32,241 bases of DNA from Terriglobales bacterium (lineage in GTDB: Bacteria; Acidobacteriota; Terriglobia; Terriglobales; Acidobacteriaceae), in contig JAICWB010000005.1 in assembly GCA_025935035.1 (NCBI GenBank), forward strand, positions 1-32,241, read 5' to 3'. The first letter of the stretch is position 1; every line of letters starts with the position of its first letter. The notes beneath the pieces are model-generated. The model did no database searches. It was not told where the DNA came from and worked only from the letters and a program-made list of their open reading frames with translations. Position numbers and translations under genes: made by a program. This document shows, piece after piece, positions 7,111-13,841 of the stretch.

Positions 7111-8552
7111 ACGCCTCTCCTGACAACCGGACTGGCAAGCGCGTACACCTCATCGGCATCTGCGGCACGGCCATGGCCTCGCTAGCGGCGCTTTTACAAG
7201 AGCGCGGATATGAAGTCACCGGCTCTGACGCTGCTGCATATCCGCCAATGTCAGATTTTTTGCGCAACCGGGGCATCAAGATAATGGAGCCCTACTCCGC
7301 TGCAAATCTTCATCCCAAGCCGGAGTTTGTTGTAGTAGGCAACGCCATATCGCGTGGCAATGTTGAACTGGAAGAGGTATTGAACAGCCGCATTCCTATG
7401 CGTTCGTTGCCGCAGACGTTGCACGAGGACTTTCTGGCGGGAAAAGAAAAACTAGTGGTGGCGGGTACGCATGGCAAAACCACCACCACATCGATGCTGG
7501 CATGGATGTTGGAGACGGCTCAGGCGCAGCCGTCGTTCCTGGTCGGCGGAATCGCGGAAAATTTCGGCAGCAGCTTCGCGTTGAATCCAGGCGCCATCTT
7601 CGTGGTGGAGGGCGACGAGTACGACTCTGCATTCTTCGATAAGGGACCGAAGTTTCTACACTACTTTCCTGACGCGGTAATCCTGACCTCCGTGGAATTT
7701 GATCACGCTGACATATACAGAGACCTCGATGCGGTGAAGACCGCATTCAAGCGCCTGGTAAACCTGGTCCCGCAACGCGGCCGTATCATCGCCTATGACG
7801 CGAATGTGAATGTGGACGAATGCGTTGCCAGGGCCTTCTGTCAGGTAGAGCGGTACGGTTTTTCTGCGGGCGCCTACTGGCGCATCGTCGATCTCAAGTT
7901 CGCTCCGGAGAAGACTAGTTGGAGGATTTTGAAACAAGGGGAGCCATGGGCTGAGCTCGAATTCTCTCTGGCCGGTGAGTACAACGTATTGAACGCGACT
8001 GCCGCCGCCGCTCTGGCTTATTCCTATGGAGTAAAAGTTCCGGATATTGCGAAGGCCTTAGCTACGTTCAAGAGTGTGAAACGCCGGCTTGAGGTGAAGG
8101 CGCAGGTCAACGGCATCACGATCATTGATGACTTTGCCCACCATCCGACGGCGATATCGGAAACCTTGAAAGCGCTTCGCACGCGTTATTCGAACTCCCG
8201 GCTGTGGGCGATCTGCGAACCTCGGTCGAATACGCTGCGGCGTAAAGTCTTCGAGAAAGAATTAGCGGAAAGCTTGGCCATCGCTGATGAGGCCATCATC
8301 ACAAGCATCTTCAAACCGGAGGCGATCGCTGAGAACGAACGTCTCACGACCGCAGCGGTTGTGAGCCTGATCAAAGCGCAGGGCCGCAACGCCCGCGAGC
8401 TGCGCGATGCTGACGCCATTGTCGATACCATTGCGCCCGAACTGCGCAGTGGCGATGTTGTCGCCATCCTTTCCAATGGCGGATTCGGCAACATTTATGA
8501 AAAACTGCCGCAAAGCCTGCAATCCATGCCAAAAGCCGAGCACCGGGCGTGA
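7098..8552 (+). CDS. mpl: UDP-N-acetylmuramate:L-Ala-gamma-D-Glu-meso-DAP ligase
   Basis: Mur-ligase family enzyme that joins recycled murein tripeptide directly to UDP-MurNAc, bypassing MurC, MurD and MurE; cytoplasmic. The N-terminal domain has HLIGICGTAMASLA (residues 17-30) and TGSDAAAYPPMS, forms typical of Mpl rather than MurC. The ATP-binding P-loop GTHGKTTTT spans 123-131. Further on are the Mur signatures VEGDEYDSAF, the central-domain segment VEFDHADIY, and DDFAHHPTA in the C-terminal domain. The length of 484 residues is slightly above the usual 450-460. Together with the upstream S66 peptidase it gives two consecutive steps of peptide recycling. The stop overlaps the next start (GTGA). 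Confidence 0.93.
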   Translation: MPAMNASPDNRTGKRVHLIGICGTAMASLAALLQERGYEVTGSDAAAYPPMSDFLRNRGIKIMEPYSAANLHPKPEFVVVGNAISRGNVELEEVLNSRIPMRSLPQTLHEDFLAGKEKLVVAGTHGKTTTTSMLAWMLETAQAQPSFLVGGIAENFGSSFALNPGAIFVVEGDEYDSAFFDKGPKFLHYFPDAVILTSVEFDHADIYRDLDAVKTAFKRLVNLVPQRGRIIAYDANVNVDECVARAFCQVERYGFSAGAYWRIVDLKFAPEKTSWRILKQGEPWAELEFSLAGEYNVLNATAAAALAYSYGVKVPDIAKALATFKSVKRRLEVKAQVNGITIIDDFAHHPTAISETLKALRTRYSNSRLWAICEPRSNTLRRKVFEKELAESLAIADEAIITSIFKPEAIAENERLTTAAVVSLIKAQGRNARELRDADAIVDTIAPELRSGDVVAILSNGGFGNIYEKLPQSLQSMPKAEHRA

Positions 8553-9253
8553 TACGCGTAATTATTTGGGCGCTGTTCTACGCCATCATGATCCCGCTCA
8601 TTGGGATCGTTGGCATACCTTGGACGCTCATCACCGGCAGTGTGGAATGGATGTATCGCGCGGCGATGTGGGCAGCTTTCACCGGTGCGAAGATCGCAGG
8701 CGTCCACGTAGATGTGCGCGGGCTGGATAACTTCGATAACAACGGCACATATATCTATATGTGCAACCATGTCTCAAATCTGGACCCGCCCTTAGTAGTG
8801 CCCAGTATTCCCAGACGCAGCGCCGTGTTAGTAAAGAAAGAACTATTTCGTATTCCGCTGCTAGGCACGGCCATGAAAATGGCTTCATTTGTCCCCGTGG
8901 ACCGTAGCAATCGCGAAGCGGCGATCGCCAGCATCCAGCGCGCGACGGAAGTGATGCGTTCGGGCATAAATATCACGGTGTTTCCTGAAGGCACACGCTC
9001 GCCTGACGGCAAACTGCTCCCGTTCAAGAAAGGGCCTTTCCATCTAGCGATGGAAAGTGGAATGAAAGTCGTTCCTATGACCATCTACGGCACGGAGATC
9101 ATGATGCCCAAAAAGACTTGGAAAATTAAAAAGGGAACGGCGACCCTCGTGTTTCATCCAGCCATGTCGCCAGCGGACTTTACTGACCGCGAACAATTAA
9201 TGGCAGCCGTGCGCGACAAAATCGCCAGCGCGCTGCCGGAAGAGATGAAATAA
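8549..9253 (+). CDS. plsC: 1-acyl-sn-glycerol-3-phosphate acyltransferase (PlsC-type)
   Basis: Membrane-associated acyltransferase that adds the second acyl chain to lysophosphatidic acid in phospholipid synthesis. The catalytic NHXXXXD motif is NHVSNLD at residues 73-79, and the second motif FPEGTRS is at 145-151. One N-terminal hydrophobic helix (about residues 4-28) should anchor it in the inner membrane. The GTG start at 8549 forms a 4-base GTGA overlap with the mpl stop, so translation is coupled. The length of 234 residues is typical. A related family member acting on another lipid cannot be excluded. Confidence 0.88.
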   Translation: MIRVIIWALFYAIMIPLIGIVGIPWTLITGSVEWMYRAAMWAAFTGAKIAGVHVDVRGLDNFDNNGTYIYMCNHVSNLDPPLVVPSIPRRSAVLVKKELFRIPLLGTAMKMASFVPVDRSNREAAIASIQRATEVMRSGINITVFPEGTRSPDGKLLPFKKGPFHLAMESGMKVVPMTIYGTEIMMPKKTWKIKKGTATLVFHPAMSPADFTDREQLMAAVRDKIASALPEEMK

Positions 9254-9264
9254 GGGAGGACATC

Positions 9265-9552
9265 ATGTCTGCATACATAGTCGTGAATGTGACCGTGAAA
9301 GACCCGAAACGCTATGAGGACTACAAAATCCTCGCCCCGGCGTCCATTGAACAGTATGGCGGGAGGTATTTGGCCCGCGGCGGACGCTCTGAATCGCTCG
9401 AAGGTTCGTACAAGCCCAACCGCATGGTGATCCTCGAATTTCCGAACGTCGATAGGGCGAAGGCATGGTGGGCATCGACCGAGTATGCGAAGGCGAAATC
9501 GATCCGTCAGTCGTGCTCCGAAGCGGACTTGGTGGTTATAGAAGGTTTGTAG
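9265..9552 (+). CDS. DUF1330 family protein
   Basis: Small soluble protein of 95 residues with the ferredoxin-like DUF1330 pattern: YIVVNVTVKDPKRYEDYK at the start, a central GGRYLARGG segment, and VILEFPNVDRAKAWWAS in the second half. The family has no firmly known role. A strong ribosome site, GGGAGGA at 9254-9260, precedes the ATG by 4 bases. This clear signal contrasts with several larger genes in the window that lack one. It is the last gene of the plus-strand run; its stop codon directly abuts that of the convergent lipoprotein gene. Confidence 0.88.
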   Translation: MSAYIVVNVTVKDPKRYEDYKILAPASIEQYGGRYLARGGRSESLEGSYKPNRMVILEFPNVDRAKAWWASTEYAKAKSIRQSCSEADLVVIEGL

Positions 9553-9894
9553 CTACTTTGCGCCGCCAGTCCAATGCTGGCCACCGGCATCGATCGTCAA
9601 CGTGACTGCGCCTTCGGCATTTTTGCCCAGCTTGGGTCCGTCCGTCGTGACGTGTTTTCCCGCGGCATCGTCAAACTGGACTTGGATCGGCGCCAGGCTG
9701 AAGACCTTGATGCGATTGTGATTGGTGGCGCCCGCCGCGATTGAAGATTTGCCATAAGTCCCGCCGCCAAAACTCACTTCGATATTGCGAATAGCTTGGG
9801 GCCGGTGATTTACGATGTCCACCTCAACCACATGCGCAGTGCATCCGGAAAGGAGCAGGCAAGCAGCCAAAAGGGTAAGACCAACGCGATTCAC
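9553..9894 (-). CDS. Small putative lipoprotein
   Basis: A 113-residue protein with a short lipoprotein signal peptide ending in the lipobox LLSGC, which predicts lipid attachment at a Cys near residue 18. The mature part looks like a small beta-sandwich, with segments such as VDIVNHRPQAIRNIEVSF and HTNxR-like and LTIDAGG strands, and has no domain I can name. It converges with the DUF1330 gene with zero bases between the two stop codons. No terminator hairpin is visible at the junction. Function unknown. Confidence 0.7.
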   Translation of the reverse strand: MNRVGLTLLAACLLLSGCTAHVVEVDIVNHRPQAIRNIEVSFGGGTYGKSSIAAGATNHNRIKVFSLAPIQVQFDDAAGKHVTTDGPKLGKNAEGAVTLTIDAGGQHWTGGAK

Positions 9895-9929
9895 TCTTCC
9901 AGTGTAGCGCGAACTTGAGGCGAAGTCCG

Positions 9930-10712
9930 TTAGGCTTTCTTCTCGATCACCCGCGCCGTCAGTACAACGCCATTCCGCTCATCATGCAACTTCAGAGGGA
10001 ATACGAGAACATTCCACGTCCAACTAGAATTCTTCTTCGGCAGCTTGGGAATGCCGCGGAAACTGCGATCCACGTAGGTTTCCCGGGTGGTGGCTACGGT
10101 TTGCAAAATCTCTTGCCACTCGCCGCGAAGTTCAGGAAACTCATCAAAAAGGTTCTTGCCCAGGAACCACGTTCGCTTCTTGTCGTAGAGTTTGGCGAAG
10201 GTGTCGTTCACGTATTGCCAGTTACCCTCTTCGTCCATGATCTCAAGCACGATGTCATCGCCCATGGCCATGCTGATACGCGAATAGTAGAAGCTTCGCG
10301 CATCCACCACCACCGGTTTGCCGCGCCGTTTAGCTTCGAACGACCGCAACGCTGCCAGCATGTCTTCGACAGAACTATGGCCCTTCAGCAGGTGCATGTC
10401 TTCCACGCCGCCAAATTTTCGTTCGAGCGTAGCCGACAAAATAATGATGGGAACTTGTGGACGCTTTTCGCGCAAGCTCTCAGCTACCGTCGTTCCAAAT
10501 CGTCCTTGTCCGAGGTGATAGTCGAGGATGGCAATATCGCAATCTTCCAGCTTGGACTCTGCTTCTTCGATAGAAGAGGAAGTAATAGCTTCATAACCGT
10601 TCTGTCGAAGGATGGCAGACCTCAGGATCAAGAGATCCGGACGGTCGTCGAGCAGGAGAACTCGAATGGGCGCGACTTCAGTTTTCTTGGATTCAGTGTC
10701 CAAAATGAACAT
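9930..10712 (-). CDS. Response regulator with receiver and PAS domains
   Basis: Two-component signalling protein. The receiver domain (about residues 15-125) has the acidic pair D22-D23, the phospho-accepting D64 in AILDYHLG, S93 in ILSAT, and K110. A PAS-like domain (about residues 140-255) follows, with EGNWQYVNDTFAKLY. There is no DNA-binding, GGDEF or kinase domain, so the output must be protein-protein contact or ligand sensing. Start: ATG 10712 gives 260 residues. The frame continues to a TTG at 10775, but those 21 residues look unrelated. No strong Shine-Dalgarno is seen. It lies alone between the lipoprotein and lpxD, with no histidine kinase next to it, so it is an orphan. Confidence 0.82.
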   Translation of the reverse strand: MFILDTESKKTEVAPIRVLLLDDRPDLLILRSAILRQNGYEAITSSSIEEAESKLEDCDIAILDYHLGQGRFGTTVAESLREKRPQVPIIILSATLERKFGGVEDMHLLKGHSSVEDMLAALRSFEAKRRGKPVVVDARSFYYSRISMAMGDDIVLEIMDEEGNWQYVNDTFAKLYDKKRTWFLGKNLFDEFPELRGEWQEILQTVATTRETYVDRSFRGIPKLPKKNSSWTWNVLVFPLKLHDERNGVVLTARVIEKKA

Positions 10713-10844
10713 GTGATCGTTTCTGGTGGATCGGTGCAGCGGGTGAATCTTACTTGAGGTTCCGGTTTGCGCCAACTACAAGAAAGGATTACAGCAACTC
10801 TGCTTCTCTTGGATGCACTTTTCCCGCTAAACGTTAAAAAATGG

Positions 10845-11894
10845 TCAATCTTTTTTGCTGGTTTGCGCGGCGGAAGTGGCAGAACGCACGGCTTTAGCTA
10901 ATTCGGGTAACTTATTGAATATAGAAACGCTTTTCAGCCATTGCTTGTTGTCAAAGGCGGGCGATCCACTGACTACCTTGCCATCCTCCACGTCTCCGGG
11001 AATGCCGCTTTGAGCAGTGACAATCACGTTATTTCCGATTCTCAGGTGCCCAACCACACCCACCTGGCCGGCAAGAATGGCATTCTTTCCTATTTCGGTC
11101 GAACCCGCCAGGCCGACTTGCGAACAGAGCAAAGTGTTTTCGCCGATGTCACAACTGTGAGCGACTTGCACAAGGTTATCTATCTTTGCGCCGGCTCGGA
11201 TGCGAGTCTCGCCTATGGACGCGCGGTCGATACAGGAATTGGCTTGGACCTCAACGTTGTCTTCGATCACAACGATGCCCGACTGGAAGACCTTGTACCA
11301 TTTGTTGTCATCGGTCTTGGCAAAACCGAATCCGTCCGAGCCGATGACCACGCCCGGCTGCAAGATCACATTGTCACCGATACGGCAGTTCTCACGAACC
11401 GACACGTGAGAATGTGCCAGCAGATTGTTGCCGATCTGCACGCCGTCATAAAGAACAACGTGCGGTAGCAGCACGCAGTCATCTCCGATGACGACGTCCT
11501 TGCCGATCACCACGCAGGCCCCGATATGGCAGTTCTTCCCGATCTTGGCCGAAGCCTCGATCACAGCACTCGGGTGAATCCCGGCAGCGTACCTCGGCGG
11601 CTGCTGAAAAAGTTCAATGGCCTTCGCGAAGGCTAAGTGCGGATTCTTCGTGCGCAACGCGGAAGTGGTTTGCGTAGGCAGCGCAGAAAAATCTTCTGTC
11701 ACCAGCACGGCCGAGGCTTGCGTAGTCCGCGCCAGCGGCGCGTACTTAGGATTGGCAATGAAAGTGATTTCACCGGGCGTCGCGGTCTCGATGCCAGCCA
11801 CGCCGCGAACCATAACGCTCTCTTGAGCCATCAACTGCGAATCCAGCCGCGCGTCCAGTCTTGCCGCAACCTGTTTCAGTGTGAGTTCAGGCAT
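10845..11894 (-). CDS. lpxD: UDP-3-O-(3-hydroxyacyl)glucosamine N-acyltransferase
   Basis: Adds the N-linked hydroxyacyl chain in the third step of lipid A synthesis; cytoplasmic trimer. The N-terminal uridine-binding domain (about residues 1-100) is followed by a left-handed beta-helix of hexapeptide repeats (for example IGKNCHIGACVVIGKDVVIG). The catalytic histidine is H246 in LVQVAHSCDIGENT. A short C-terminal helix ends the protein at 349 residues, the usual length. Its presence indicates an LPS-bearing outer membrane. It is transcribed away from the csgG-like gene, and no other lipid A gene is beside it. The start is an ATG with no Shine-Dalgarno, 7 bases after a TAAAAT hexamer. Confidence 0.95.
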   Translation of the reverse strand: MPELTLKQVAARLDARLDSQLMAQESVMVRGVAGIETATPGEITFIANPKYAPLARTTQASAVLVTEDFSALPTQTTSALRTKNPHLAFAKAIELFQQPPRYAAGIHPSAVIEASAKIGKNCHIGACVVIGKDVVIGDDCVLLPHVVLYDGVQIGNNLLAHSHVSVRENCRIGDNVILQPGVVIGSDGFGFAKTDDNKWYKVFQSGIVVIEDNVEVQANSCIDRASIGETRIRAGAKIDNLVQVAHSCDIGENTLLCSQVGLAGSTEIGKNAILAGQVGVVGHLRIGNNVIVTAQSGIPGDVEDGKVVSGSPAFDNKQWLKSVSIFNKLPELAKAVRSATSAAQTSKKD

Positions 11895-11901
11895 GCAAAA
11901 G

Positions 11902-11907
11902 ATTTTA
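11902..11907 (-). promoter_or_regulatory. -10-like hexamer before lpxD
   Basis: On the minus strand, TAAAAT ends 7 bases before the lpxD ATG. Transcription from it would start at or next to the A of the start codon, giving a leaderless mRNA. No -35 element is evident. Confidence 0.4.
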
Positions 11908-11931
11908 CACAGATTGTGAGCGGCGAGATTA

Positions 11932-11960
11932 TTGACACCGCAAAGTGTGAAAAGTAAGAT
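11932..11960 (+). promoter_or_regulatory. Sigma-70-type promoter of the csgG-like gene
   Basis: A perfect -35 TTGACA (11932-11937) is separated by 17 bases from a -10 TAAGAT (11955-11960, 4 of 6). Predicted transcription starts near 11967, leaving a leader of about 44 bases that holds the AGGAGG ribosome site at 11996-12001. Confidence 0.65.
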
Positions 11961-12010
11961 TCTCGCCGCAAAGCACTGCGGTATTTTCTGTTTTCAGGAG
12001 GCGGGGGACA

Positions 12011-13003
12011 ATGAAACGTTCATTCTTAACTGTGTGCGCACTCGTCACGTTGTTGGGCGTAATAGCACAGGCACAAGCCACGCCGGCAGCCGGCGGACGC
12101 AAGAAACGTGTAGCGGTATTTGATTTCGATTACGCCACTGTGCGTTCCAATTCTGCAGCGCTGTTCGGTTCTGACGTTGACATCGGCAAAGGTATCTCTG
12201 ACCTGCTGGTGAAGTACCTCGTTAAGGATGGCACTTACTCCGTCATCGAGCGCAAGGCGATGGAGAAGATACTGGCAGAGCAAAACTTCTCTAACAGTGA
12301 TCGCGCGAATCCAAATTCCGCCGCGAAGCTGGGCAAGCTGCTGGGTGTTGACGCGATCATTGTGGGCAGCATCACGCAGTTCGGAAATGACAATAAGAAC
12401 CAGAACGTCGGCGGCGGAGGCGGTGGCTTCGGGCGCTTCGGCGTCGGCGGCTTCTCGCATAAAGAGTCCAAAGCGGTGGTGGCGCTCGATGCGCGCATCG
12501 TGGACATTGATACGGCTGAGATCCTGGGCGTGGCCGAAGGCAAAGGCGAGTCTAAGCGTTCAAGCACCGGCCTTCTGGGTGGCGGCGGCGGATGGAGCGG
12601 CTTTGGCGGTGGCAACGTAGATTTCGGTAGCAGCGGTTTTCAAAACACTATCATCGGTGAAGCGGTGAAGCAGGCCGTGGAGCAGATGAGCACTGAGGTG
12701 ATCGCCGACAACACCAAGCTGGTCGCCCGCACCATCACCGTTGAAGGCCTAGTCGCTTCCGTGGACGGCGGCATCGTGTTGAATGTAGGCAGCAAGAATG
12801 GCGTGAAGGTCGGCGACACGCTGAACGTGGAACGCGTGATACGTGAGATCAAAGACCCATCCACCGGCAAAGTGATTCGCCGCATGACTGATAAGATCGG
12901 CGTAGTGAAAGTCACTGACGTGGATGATGGCTCTTCAGTATGCTCAGTCGTTTCCGGCTCCGGATTCAAGGTCGGGGACGCAGTGAAGACAGTCACGCAG
13001 TAG
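12011..13003 (+). CDS. CsgG-like secreted protein with FlgT_C-like C-terminal domain
   Basis: A 330-residue exported protein. Residues 1-23 form a Sec signal peptide (cleavage around AQA). There is no lipobox cysteine, although the curli pore CsgG is lipidated. Residues 32-235 match the CsgG/TolB-N-like fold: KKRVAVFDFDY, YSVIERKAMEKILAEQNFS, KLLGVDAIIVGSITQFG and ALDARIVDIDTAEILG. Two glycine-rich insertions (near residues 137-150 and 195-215) interrupt it. Residues 245-330 resemble the SH3-like FlgT C-terminal domain (VDGGIVLNVGSKNGVKVGD). AGGAGG lies 9 bases before the ATG, and a good promoter and a strong terminator flank it, so it is a single-gene unit. Role in envelope assembly or secretion is inferred. 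Confidence 0.78.
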   Translation: MKRSFLTVCALVTLLGVIAQAQATPAAGGRKKRVAVFDFDYATVRSNSAALFGSDVDIGKGISDLLVKYLVKDGTYSVIERKAMEKILAEQNFSNSDRANPNSAAKLGKLLGVDAIIVGSITQFGNDNKNQNVGGGGGGFGRFGVGGFSHKESKAVVALDARIVDIDTAEILGVAEGKGESKRSSTGLLGGGGGWSGFGGGNVDFGSSGFQNTIIGEAVKQAVEQMSTEVIADNTKLVARTITVEGLVASVDGGIVLNVGSKNGVKVGDTLNVERVIREIKDPSTGKVIRRMTDKIGVVKVTDVDDGSSVCSVVSGSGFKVGDAVKTVTQ

Positions 13004-13024
13004 GGACAAGTAAATGTAAGAGGG

Positions 13025-13052
13025 AAGCGCATCCGGAAACGGATGCGCTTTT
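13025..13052. terminator. Rho-independent terminator between convergent genes
   Basis: A perfect 11-base-pair stem, AAGCGCATCCG / CGGATGCGCTT, has a GAAA tetraloop and is followed by four T on the plus strand. It ends the csgG-like transcript. The convergent minus-strand hypothetical stops at 13052, so the hairpin could serve both strands, though the T-tract suits only the plus strand. Confidence 0.85.
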
Positions 13053-13531
13053 CATTCGTGGAACAACGTTTCTTGGCTGACTTCGTCTTTCGCTGGACGT
13101 CTGCGCCCTTGCATGCCACCAATGACTGCAAGCACCGTCAGAGACGCTAGCGCTGACCGGGGAACGAAAATGCGTTGTGTGTTCCCGCGCGTGTCCGGCG
13201 GGTTGAGCAGAAAGCCGTCCGCAGGAATCTGCGTGAGGTCATTGGGCATAAGGCCTTCGACCACGTCGTTGTCTTTAAACTTGAGCCGAACCCAAAGTCC
13301 TTCGGTACGAGGACGGGTAGTGAAGGTCTTGCGGCTGGTACCTTCCGGGTCGTTGAAGTCGCGGACAAAGTAAACGCACTTCACTTCTGCAAGATCAATG
13401 CGTACGAGATTGCCTGCGGTGGAAAGCAATTCTAGCTTGCCCTCTGAAACGAAGCTCGCCGGGGACACATATCCGCTGATCGCATCGCGGGTGATCTTAC
13501 GGACGACGACCTTTTTATGAGTGGATGGCAT
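13052..13531 (-). CDS. Conserved hypothetical protein
   Basis: A 159-residue soluble protein that I do not recognise with confidence. It has a beta-rich look: VVVRKITRDAISGYVSPASF, a segment ending in VKCVYFVRDFNDPEG, then WVRLKFKDNDVVEGLMPND and a strand ending RIFVPRSALASL. It ends in a charged tail after the small hydrophobic stretch TVLAVIGGMQG. Two repeated strand patterns (ISGYV... and VEGLM...) hint at two small beta-barrel repeats, but no known motif is present. ATG 13531 has only a weak upstream GGGAAA. Its promoter side carries the REP-like inverted repeat. Function unknown. Confidence 0.7.
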   Translation of the reverse strand: MPSTHKKVVVRKITRDAISGYVSPASFVSEGKLELLSTAGNLVRIDLAEVKCVYFVRDFNDPEGTSRKTFTTRPRTEGLWVRLKFKDNDVVEGLMPNDLTQIPADGFLLNPPDTRGNTQRIFVPRSALASLTVLAVIGGMQGRRRPAKDEVSQETLFHE

Positions 13532-13539
13532 TAAGAAAT

Positions 13540-13601
13540 GTTTCCCGTTATTGGTTCCCGTTTCCCGGGAACGGTTTTTCGGGAAACCGGAAACGGGAAA
13601 C
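13540..13601. repeat. REP-like imperfect palindrome built from GTTTCCCG units
   Basis: Outer arms GTTTCCCGTT (13540-13549) and AACGGGAAAC (13592-13601) are perfect inverted repeats. Inner arms GGTTCCCG (13553-13560) and CGGGAAACC (13580-13588) pair with one bulged base. A further CCGTTTCCCG copy and the palindrome TTCCCGGGAA (13562-13571) lie in the centre. The whole could fold into one long hairpin. It resembles a mobile or REP-type intergenic repeat and is not a standard terminator, as no T-tract follows on either side. Confidence 0.65.
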
Positions 13602-13841
13602 GCCTGCTGATAGATTCTCGCACTAAAATCTAATGCTGCACCCCAATGTAGCCAACTGGTAACCTCTTATGTTATTGTGTTGCGTTTAGCAATTCTCATG
13701 GAAAGCTGTCTAAGTCTATATCTCGTAGCCACTTACAAGCAGAGAATAAAGAGCGGCTTGGCCTGCGCCGGGAAAATACTGCCTTAGAGACACCCGCGAT
13801 ACGGGCCGAGAGCCGGAAATCGACTAAACGACTGATCACAC
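13602..13841. other. Remainder of a 310-base gene-free region
   Basis: Between the hypothetical at 13531 and the nucleotidyltransferase at 13842 I find no gene. The longest plus-strand reading frame with an ATG is about 29 codons and looks random. The first half is visibly richer in A and T than its surroundings. It has scattered -10-like hexamers (for example TATATC at 13717-13722) but no convincing -35 partner. It presumably holds the promoter and a long leader for the next gene, which lacks a Shine-Dalgarno. No tRNA or riboswitch was recognised. Confidence 0.5.

Noticed and set aside
9915-10757. Plus-strand open frame (280 codons) opposite the response regulator
   Set aside because: The minus strand has all receiver-domain residues. 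The plus frame shows no domain and no ribosome site.
12235-12615. Minus-strand open frame (126 codons) with proline runs opposite the csgG-like gene
   Set aside because: The PPPPPP runs are the antisense of glycine codons in the real gene's glycine-rich loops.
13602-13841. Possible tRNA, riboswitch or small gene in the long intergenic region
   Set aside because: No cloverleaf, no recognised riboswitch core, and only short random open frames.
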